Notes under the pieces: model-generated
Database searches by the model: none
Told to the model about the DNA's origin: nothing
Seen by the model: the letters and a program-made list of their open reading frames with translations, nothing else
Program-made: the position numbers and the translations under genes
Source: Campylorhamphus procurvoides
Taxonomy: Eukaryota > Chordata > Aves > Passeriformes > Dendrocolaptidae
NCBI GenBank assembly: GCA_013396655.1
Contig: WBMV01007804.1
Coordinates: forward strand, 5,291-69,290
Reading direction: 5' to 3'
Length of the DNA stretch: 64,000 bases
Part shown: one piece after another, positions 59,001-64,000 of the stretch
How positions within the stretch are numbered: position 1 is the first letter of the stretch
Layout of the letters: the number at the start of each line of letters is the position of its first letter

Positions 59001-60720
59001 GACAAACCTGGACAGAGGTTGCTGACTGGTATCTTGTGACACCAGAAGAGAAAACCTACAATTAGCCAGATGATGTATGTTAGTGAAAAGCAGGAACTGT
59101 TATAGTAAGGGAAAGAATCCTGTTGCCATCTCCTAGGAGCAGAAAAGGACAGACATGGGGGACTGATATGATGTTTTGGCATTGCTGGTGAGCTTCACTC
59201 TGAGTAAGGCAGTATTTAGATATTGCATAAATGTTTCCCTGGGACATAAACTTTTATCCAGATGGCAAAGAAAATGCAAATCTGTATAAGCACATTTTAG
59301 TGCTGTGATTGAACACAGTTCCTGTAAGCATCTGTAAGAAAGCAGAAATACAAACTATGTATATATCCTAGCTAATTGTCTGAGATGCTGACTACCTACA
59401 ATTAATTGTAAAGTCTTTTCAGGAATGCTGTAATAATGCACTACACTTTAGGGGACTGAAAATGAGAAGGTCGCTATAGAAGGAGTTAATGCCCATGAAT
59501 TTGCTCAGAATCAAGTTAGTTAGGAAACACATTTGAGAGGATTAACATTGTTGTAGAAATTAATGTTTGAAGAGATTGACGGGGAGGGTGTTGGGTTGAA
59601 GAATGTGAAAGGCAATTTGGTCCTATTGGTGGGCTTGTCAAGTTTGCCTCCCAGCCGTGGCTCCATGAAGTGGAAAACACAGCGAAGAGCAGGTGCTGCA
59701 AGATCGCTCTTGGAAAGTGTATCCAAGGTGAAAAAAGAGGACATTAACCTGTGTCCATCCTGGCCATAAGGTAGGGCGCTGACTTGCCCTGGTTTTCTTC
59801 AGCTTACCCTGTCAGGCAGGAGGGAAACTGTATTGAATAACTTGATTTAATGAAGTCTGTAGGAGTCCTTAGAATGAAATCTCTTTAACTCATTGTGCTT
59901 ACCCTCAGATGTGTAGGCGCTTTTGCAGGTAAGTATATCCAAGTCAATGAAATATAATGTTCCTTCTTTGAACACATTTTTGGCATTTATATATATATAT
60001 ATAAGATGTGAAAGAAAGCAGGTGGTATAGCACTGTCAGAGGCTCTAACCATAAAGTCGAGATGAAGAGGGATATTTTTACAAATCTTGTGAGGGGAAGC
60101 AGAATGGAGTCAGTTTTATTTCCTTGTAGAACTTAAGTTGGTCTGGTGGTTTTGGTTTTATTTTGTTTCCTTCTAGTTTTAACGCCAAGAGATTAATCTC
60201 CAACAGAGTTTTTATTAAAAAGTAACAAATACACATTGATGCCAGTAGAAGAGAGGAAGAACACGCAGAGCTGAACTGAATATCTTTTTTATGGCTAGCA
60301 AGGACAGGGATAATAAATAAAGACTATGCTGACAGGTATAGATTGGTTAAACCTATAGGTCTTCATAGTTCTGTCTGCCACAGTGACCAGTGCCAAATGC
60401 TTGGCAGAGGGCTGAAAAGCTGTGTTCAGACAAGCTGGCTTGCCCTCAGAACATCTCTTTTCGCTGTTCTTTGCTCTCTGGTGGTATTGCTGCTGGCAGC
60501 TTTCAGTGTCTGATGAGACGTAACCAGCTGTGTGTTATTGACTTTCCCATATCAAAGTATCTTGATTAGGATAAAGTGTACAGCTTTGTAGGTTTTGTTG
60601 TAGTCCGGTTTGTAATTAAGAGGATGCTCAAATATCAAATCTCTTAGAAGGAATCTGATTATTTTTTGCAAACGTGGGACAAAATTTTGTCTTCTTTTCT
60701 CTCATCTTTTTCAACACTGC
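50041..60720. other. Intergenic region between IAPP and SLCO1A2, part 2
   Basis: About 10.7 kb with no recognised exon. Contents seen are an AAAT-type microsatellite at 52947-52972, a repeated segment around the N at 53438, and a TA microsatellite at 59986-60003. Untranslated 5' exons of SLCO1A2 are likely somewhere in this interval but cannot be placed. Confidence 0.45.
53357..53505 (+). repeat. Near-duplicate segment across an N
   Basis: Bases 53357-53437 and 53440-53505 are near copies (ttctcccctttagc...aagtgccagagaagaggatg), separated by a single N at 53438. The second copy lacks about 15 bases (ccactatcacagctc) and has two substitutions. Either it is a short tandem duplication collapsed badly in assembly, or two alleles were joined end to end. 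Confidence 0.85.
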
Positions 60721-60738
60721 AATGGGACCGCTGGACAG

Positions 60739-60837
60739 ACTCAGAAACAGACACTGGAAAAAAATAAAAAAGGCAACATGAAAGAAGCTGAGAAGCCACG
60801 TGCAGAGGACAAAATCTGTTGCATTTCCAAGCTGAAG
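60739..60837 (+). CDS. SLCO1A2: SLCO1A2, first coding exon (coding from 60778)
   Basis: The ATG at 60778 opens 20 codons (MKEAEKPRAEDKICCISKLK) and meets a donor AAG|GTACAG at 60838, phase 0. The length of 20 residues and the ending CxSKLK just before the first membrane segment match the cytoplasmic N-terminus of SLCO1A2. SLCO1C1 has a much longer leader. The protein is an organic anion transporting polypeptide: a 12-span, sodium-independent plasma-membrane exchanger for bile salts, steroid conjugates, thyroid hormones and drugs. The exon's 5' edge is uncertain; ag dinucleotides at 60737 and 60743-60750 after a pyrimidine-rich tract (60695-60712) are candidate acceptors. Intron 60838-61916 follows. 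Only the first part of the gene is in the window. Confidence 0.85.
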
Positions 60838-61916
60838 GTACAGAAATACTTTAGTAATTTTGTAGGAAAACCTTTACTTGCTTGCATTTGCAGTGTTTTG
60901 GTAGAAGTTACAACTGAATGAATAAGCTGTTTTGTTTCTGAATAAGCTGTTTTGTTTCTGACCTTAATGCCCTAATCAAGGTCAAACAAGTTTTTAAACA
61001 ACCATGTGTTGCCTTTTGCTGTCCCTGACCTTTATACTCTGGGCTGTGTTGAAAGTATGGTTGATTGATCCTTTAAAGCTCTACCTCTGACTTTGGGTAA
61101 TCCCCCCAGTCTGACATGTTTACCATTCCTTCTTAAACCTGTAAAATGACCCTTACTAGTTGTGACATGGCAGTAAAAATTGGCTGTTGATGTAACTTAG
61201 ACTAGTAAAGTTATCAAGAAATGCTGTAAAAGTGTAAAGTAGTTTGTTTTTCATAGTAATTCAAAGCCCAAACACATTGCTTATGCTTTTTAGCATTTCC
61301 AGCGGATGTATTTAAAGACACTATTGATTTAATTTTGTAAATACTGCTTATTGAGAATGCTAAAATTAAAAGCATTTGAATACTACTCCTTTTTATTTTT
61401 TTTAACTGTCAATTACTATTAATTATCTTGTAAAAAGACATTGTCTTTAAAAAAAAAAAAAGACACTGTTTACTCCTGTTTGAAATTCCTTGTTGTGGGC
61501 TCATGACCTGTGCTGAGATGTGAGAGCCGATACTGGATCGAGTAATTTGGGCCAGGTAATTCTGCAAGGAAGTAATTTGTCATTCAGATGAGCAGAGGGT
61601 GGGAAGGTCTCTGCAGCCTGGTCTGGCTGCAGCCTTTCAGGCCTGCAGATGGCAATCTTGCAGCAGGCACGGGATAGTCTTGGCTGGGGAAATGGGGCTG
61701 GAGGTTTCTAAAGACAGACTTGGTCAATGGGAGCTGGTGAAGAACAAGTGTGTATGATACAGATGCAGGGATACAGGTGGTGGGATTTACACACAGTGGA
61801 ACAGAACTGTTCACTGATTTTGATTGGAAGCACATCTTTGGTGGGGAAAATAACTATGGAATATTCATAAATATGTAATTTTGAATTCTTTATGCATTCT
61901 CCTCTTTCCTTCCCAG
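60838..61916 (+). other. SLCO1A2: SLCO1A2 intron (1079 bp)
   Basis: It has consensus GT and AG ends, with a ctcctctttccttcccag acceptor. It carries an exact 20-bp tandem duplication at 60921-60940 and 60941-60960. No repeat element was recognised. Confidence 0.85.
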
Positions 61917-62058
61917 GTATTTCTGCTGGCATTGTCACTTGCCTTTCTTGGTAAAACGATGTCTGGTGCTTACATGAACAGCATGTACACACAGATAGAG
62001 AAACAGTTCAATATCCCAGCTTCTTTAGTGGGGATCATCAATGGAAGCTTTGAAATTG
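61917..62058 (+). CDS. SLCO1A2: SLCO1A2, second coding exon (transmembrane segment 1)
   Basis: 142 bp entered in phase 0 and left in phase 1 at ATTG|GTAATC. The exon encodes transmembrane segment 1 (VFLLALSLAFLGKTMSGAYM), the first extracellular loop with NSMYTQIEKQFNIP, and the start of segment 2 (SLVGIINGSFEIG). The QIE(K/R)QFNIP...SLVG.I.GSFEIGN block is a hallmark of OATP1 transporters, and the SGxYMNSM portion is closest to SLCO1A2 among the SLCO1 subfamily. The reading frame is intact. Confidence 0.96.
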
Positions 62059-63885
62059 GTAATCTCTCATTCTAATATTTCTTATTATTTGAAAACATAA
62101 TATTTTGTCTGAGCTTATTAGCAACTCTTATATCCTTACCAGTCTCTCAATTACTGTATGTGGCAATAGTGGTAAACTCTGTCCTTCCTTTTCAGCTGAC
62201 AATTCATCAGTTATTGTTTTGGAAACTAATACAGCAACTTAAATGAAAACGTTTAGGATTAAAAACTGGTTCAGCTAATTTTTGCACTATCATAAGATAT
62301 GAGAGATATCATAAGAGCAACTAACAAAATAGAACCAGTTTATGAGCTTTATATTGAATCTTTCTGAGCAAAACAAAAAGATTTTGTAACGTTTGTTTTA
62401 ATTTAAGGTCATATTTAGCATTTTACAGTTCTTTTAATCAAAGTTGGTTGGATTTCAAGATTTCATACCTCCAATGAAAGTTTCCAGTTCTGCTTTTAGT
62501 GACCCTTACCTTGCCTATCACTGAGTTTTATTGCCCAGTGACAAACTTACCTCTTGTCATTGCCTAAAAAGCCAAACAAGTGTCTTGATAGCTTCAAACC
62601 CCTCTAAACAGAGATCCTTAGAGGAGGTGTTTGACACCCTGAAAGTCACAGTGTGGATCTCTGATGCCCCTGGCTCAGCTGAGGAAATGGTCTGCACAGG
62701 CTCATGTGCACCGATAGGAGGGGAAGCAAGACTTGCTCTTCCCTCTTTTTCTGGTCTCCTATATCTGCACGTGCAAGAGGAAGAAATTGTTGACAATGCT
62801 GTGCTGCAGCCTGCAAAGCTGTCTGACAAGGCAGCTCAAAGTTATGATATAGAAGGAGTACTCAGAATATATTCCTGCTTTTGATGAGGAGGAGACTTTA
62901 TGAAATGGCCAAGATTAATGAAGTGGTATGTAAAAGGCTTATTGTTTTAAATAAATTAACCTCTCATATGCACTTGATGAATGAATATAATAATATTTGA
63001 CATTCTTAAGAGACATAAGTGACTAATAAGGACTCTATAAATATACATCTCAAAGTGTTGTTCAAGCCACTGACTAAATACAGTCTGTTTAGCAATCATA
63101 CACAGAAAAGGTATTATCTTCTTTCACAGCATGATGTTCATCACTCAGAGACATGATTTTGTTCTTTTGATAAAAAGATCACAAAATTAGTAGGTGTACA
63201 ATTACTAAATTGCTATTTTTATGGAGCCTGATTCATAACATGAAGCTTGATTCTTTTCTTAGTTGCATAACAATAAATGAAGAAAGAGAAAATCAACTGA
63301 TTCTGAAGTGAAAGTAGAGGAGAGGGAAGATTTGTAGCGCATTTGTATTTTTAAATGGTGTAGGTACAAAACCATGGTTTTTTTTTAAAATTTTTCTCAA
63401 TTATTGAAATGAATATTAATTTATTATTCCTTTTCTATGACTGTCATTGTGTGTTTATTATTTTCAGTGCAAAAACACGTGGAGATACCTTCTGTTTTTC
63501 CCCATACATTACAAAACAGAGTATCCTAGGAGAATAACTCTCTATGGCAGCTATTATTCTGCAGCATCTGGCATGGTCTCTATGTAAAATAGTGGGAAAT
63601 TTCTTCTCTACGTAGGTGCAGTCAAAATCTCTCTCACTGTGATCTCTTTTCCATGCTGCCTTCTATTCTCATGTTCTTTTCATGTGATGTAACTCACCCA
63701 AAAAAAGATCAAGATCACACATAGCAGGGAATTACAGCATCATGTAGACAGTTCCCTGCCTAGTTACAGTTTTTACATGACAAGAAGCAGATGTTGAGCT
63801 TACAAGGTATACTCAGATTTGTGTTGCACTTTAAAAGATCTGGGAATGCTGTGGTTTGTAAATATGAACCAGGTTCTTTTTGCAG
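62059..63885 (+). other. SLCO1A2: SLCO1A2 intron (1827 bp)
   Basis: GT...AG intron ending ggttctttttgcag. It contains an open frame of 117 codons at 62531-62884 without motifs, regarded as chance. No repeat element was recognised. Confidence 0.85.
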
Positions 63886-64000
63886 GTAACTTGCTGCTGA
63901 TAGCATTTGTGAGTTACTTTGGAGCAAAGCTTCACAGACCCAGAATAATTGCTTTGGGCTGCACAATTCTGTCATTTGGATGTCTTTTGATATCACTTCC
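63886..64000 (+). CDS. SLCO1A2: SLCO1A2, third coding exon (transmembrane segments 2-3, cut by window end)
   Basis: The exon completes the split Gly codon and encodes [19 protein letters not shown], the end of segment 2 and the conserved cytoplasmic VSYFG.KLHRP signature of OATPs. It continues with [19 protein letters not shown], the start of segment 3. Sequence is open to the last base of the window, so the exon and the rest of the roughly 670-residue protein lie beyond it. Confidence 0.95.

Noticed and set aside
62531..62884. 117-codon open frame inside an SLCO1A2 intron
   Set aside because: No motif, no splice signals in register with the transporter, and the flanking SLCO1A2 exons join in phase without it.
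1..64000. CRISPR arrays, operons, bacterial phage or plasmid features
   Set aside because: The window is vertebrate nuclear DNA with introns and LINEs; repeats are dispersed or simple, with no repeat-spacer pattern.
60778..64000. Assignment as SLCO1C1 or SLCO1B instead of SLCO1A2
   Set aside because: The 20-residue leader ending SKLK and the SGAYMNSM loop fit SLCO1A2; SLCO1C1 has a longer leader and different loop, SLCO1B differs in the same loop.

Overview
This is a window of vertebrate nuclear DNA, almost certainly from a bird. The evidence is many CR1 LINE fragments on both strands, avian-type ERVL retroelements, and the linked genes IAPP (islet amyloid polypeptide) and SLCO1A2 (organic anion transporter), which are also neighbours in other amniotes. 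There are no bacterial-style operons. The long unlabelled stretches are ordinary AT-rich intergenic and intronic DNA.

Layout. 1-14.7 kb is a dense retroelement cluster. It holds ERVL-type protease and gag relics, four sizeable CR1 pieces, and at least six LTRs, several nested in older elements. The best nest is one CR1 copy (7.2-11.5 kb) split by two LTRs, one of which is itself split by a third. Single N characters at 1447, 3292, 4996, 15861 and 53438 look like assembly joins. Around two of them a 1.7-kb gag-bearing block appears twice at a constant offset and is probably an uncollapsed duplicate. 15.86-16.8 kb is a CpG island with short G-rich tandem repeats; its gene is not visible. 17-40 kb is mostly featureless, with scattered CR1 tails, microsatellites and one striking 55-nt mirror-symmetric pyrimidine tract.

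40.6-44.7 kb holds a complete IAPP gene on the minus strand: TATA promoter, non-coding exon 1, signal-peptide exon and hormone exon. The last two give an 89-residue preprohormone. 60.7-64 kb holds the first three coding exons of SLCO1A2 on the plus strand; the window ends inside the third. The two genes are divergent, with about 16 kb between the IAPP start site and the SLCO1A2 start codon.

The genes do not form a pathway. IAPP encodes a secreted, amidated pancreatic hormone, and SLCO1A2 a 12-pass plasma-membrane carrier. I found no clearly new biological system. The most unusual items are the triple-nested LTR/CR1 structure, a 516-bp LTR-like family present twice with 4-bp target duplications, an unclassified inverted motif shared by the two edges of the cluster, and the perfect mirror repeat.
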